A DNA stretch of 64,000 nt from Epiperipatus broadwayi. Lineage: Eukaryota; Onychophora; Udeonychophora; Euonychophora; Peripatidae. The DNA lies in the NCBI GenBank assembly GCA_028023455.1, contig JAQFVV010006215.1, forward strand, positions 5,875,230-5,939,229, in the 5' to 3' direction. The translations under genes were made by a program, and so were the position numbers. Positions 62,985-64,000 of this stretch are shown here, piece by piece (position 1 is the stretch's first letter; the number at the start of each line of letters is the position of its first letter). The notes under the pieces are model-generated. The model was not told the DNA's origin. It saw only the letters and a program-made list of their open reading frames with translations, and searched no databases.

Positions 62985-63057
62985 TTATATACACACACTA
63001 TATGAATACAATAAGGGCCCGAAGGCATACCAAAACAATAATAAGATCAATACGACC
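62985..63057 (-). other. Gypsy-2 leader, LTR-proximal part
   Basis: Continuation of the leader up to the 5' LTR. On the minus strand the bases next to the LTR are GGTCGTATTGATC, where the primer-binding site should be. I cannot assign a tRNA to it. The same string is present in the 51.3-kb fragment. Confidence 0.65.
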
Positions 63058-63701
63058 TGTTATACTGTTCCTAAGTTTACTTTTACATGTCCGCAGGTAA
63101 ACTTCTCTGCAGGGAAAGTGAAGGAGAAAGCTGACTGGAGCACATGAGGAAATGGCACATCTTCCTTTCAGAAACTTTACTTAACAAGTGTCTACTTTCA
63201 GTTCTGTTCTAGGTCTTTTTCCACTCTCATTGTTTTTAGGGTCAACTCCCTTGATTGGCTATCTGCTGCCCATGTGGTGGTCAACTCTAGAGTTACCATA
63301 TTAGATCCCTGATCAGATAATGCCATTATCTTAGAATTGTCTATTTTAAGCAATGTTTCTATTATCATTAAATCTGATCAGGAACTGAATGGCTTTGTTT
63401 ACTTTATCTTAATCCTTTGTTCGAATTCATCTAACTTTCTTGATAAGCTAGTTTAAAGTTTTTCCATTAATTCAACTATTTAATTAGACTAATTGATTTT
63501 ATAAAATACTGTGAATGCCATTGGCATCAACGAACATACATTTAGTTTTATGATTATAATATCATTTAATTAATAATTCTTATTTTGTGTATATATAAAT
63601 ATACACACACATTTAGCAATACGTTTAGTTTTACAGTTATAATATCATTTAACTAATAATACTTATTTTGTGTATACATAAATATAAACACACATTTAGC
63701 A
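63058..63701 (-). repeat. Gypsy-2 5' LTR
   Basis: Forward TGTTATACTG...TTTAGCA. It matches the 3' LTR along its length, with a 14-bp gap near 63,388. It has an extra tandem duplication of its outer approximately 93 bp (63,609-63,701), absent from the 3' LTR. Confidence 0.8.
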
Positions 63702-64000
63702 GTAGTGATAACACAACTAGACCATTCCAATTAAGCTTCTGATTTTTATTTTAGATAATTGGCTCATTGCCAAATAGATAATCGCTATTTGTCAGTAAGT
63801 AGATAGAGAGTTACATAAGAATGGAGAGCATAATACTCTAACTCTTTGGTTATTGGCACATCTAGTGACATTGTCTTGCTGACTCTTTAGTAGAGATTGT
63901 TGTAGAGGCTAAATGACATATAGTGAGTTATTTAAAGTTTGGTTTAACTTAATTTCATTGCTAGCCAATGTTGTTGTAACACAATGAATCTACTATCCCC
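63702..64000. other. No gene recognised
   Basis: Flank of Gypsy-2. No feature I can support before the window ends. Confidence 0.5.

Larger units (their letters stand above)
54418..63701 (-). mobile_element. Gypsy-2: full-length decayed Gypsy retrotransposon split by a Penelope insertion
   Basis: LTRs at 54,418-54,986 (3') and 63,058-63,701 (5') enclose, in minus-strand order, the leader, gag with zinc knuckles, protease/RT/RNase H and integrase. The leader is interrupted by 59,013-62,984. The LTRs differ by about 10% by eye. No envelope gene is present between integrase and the 3' LTR. No matching target-site duplication was seen. Confidence 0.85.

Noticed and set aside
54418-63701. Endogenous retrovirus/errantivirus with an envelope gene
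   Set aside because: Neither Gypsy element has a frame between integrase and the 3' LTR that could encode an envelope protein.

Overview
The window looks like nuclear DNA of an AT-rich invertebrate animal. There are no operons, ribosome binding sites or dense bacterial coding. The bases are strongly A/T-biased with long trinucleotide and AT microsatellites, and almost every recognisable protein is a retrotransposon protein of metazoan type: CR1/Jockey-like, RTE and Tx1/L1-like LINEs, Gypsy LTR elements, and a Penelope-like element with a GIY-YIG endonuclease. I cannot name the species. I found no host protein-coding gene, rRNA, true tRNA or CRISPR array. The window is best read as a repeat-rich intergenic or intronic tract holding several generations of mobile elements.

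Layout, left to right. 0-7 kb: a broken coiled-coil ORF1/gag-like gene (minus); a 5'-truncated CR1/Jockey-type LINE (plus) ending in ATT/GAT repeats; a perfect 142-unit ATT array; a 2.9-kb foldback; and a small MITE-like inverted repeat. 9-14.5 kb: two 2-kb direct repeats (TG...CA) flanking a coiled-coil ORF related to the first one, possibly an undescribed short LTR-type element. 15.9-18.2 kb: an RTE fossil (minus). 20.4-29.3 kb: two CR1/Jockey-type LINEs (minus) separated and bounded by TAA/ATT arrays. The second is nearly intact, with PHD-finger ORF1 remnants, a UAAUG ORF1/ORF2 overlap and a single stop codon in ORF2. 31.85-34.35 kb: an internally deleted Gypsy element with both LTRs. 35-36 kb, 44.6-45.3 kb and 49.9-51.1 kb: tRNA-derived SINE-like and palindromic repeats. 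36.6-42.5 kb: a full-length but decayed Tx1/L1-like LINE (minus) with a 16-bp target-site duplication and a short poly(A) tail. 54.4-63.7 kb: a decayed full-length Gypsy element (minus) whose 5' leader is split by a head-to-head pair of almost identical Penelope-like copies. One of those copies carries a further 282-bp insertion.

Relative ages can be read from the nesting. The Gypsy LTRs at 54 and 63 kb differ by roughly 10%. The Penelope arms inside that element are almost identical, so they arrived much later. The 282-bp insertion in one arm is absent from the other arm, so it is later still. The Penelope plus-strand frame (60,761-62,509) is the only long open frame here with all its catalytic motifs, though its N-terminus is missing. 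The other transposon genes carry stops, frameshifts or lost catalytic residues. These units do not cooperate as a pathway; what links them is insertion into one another and into microsatellites.
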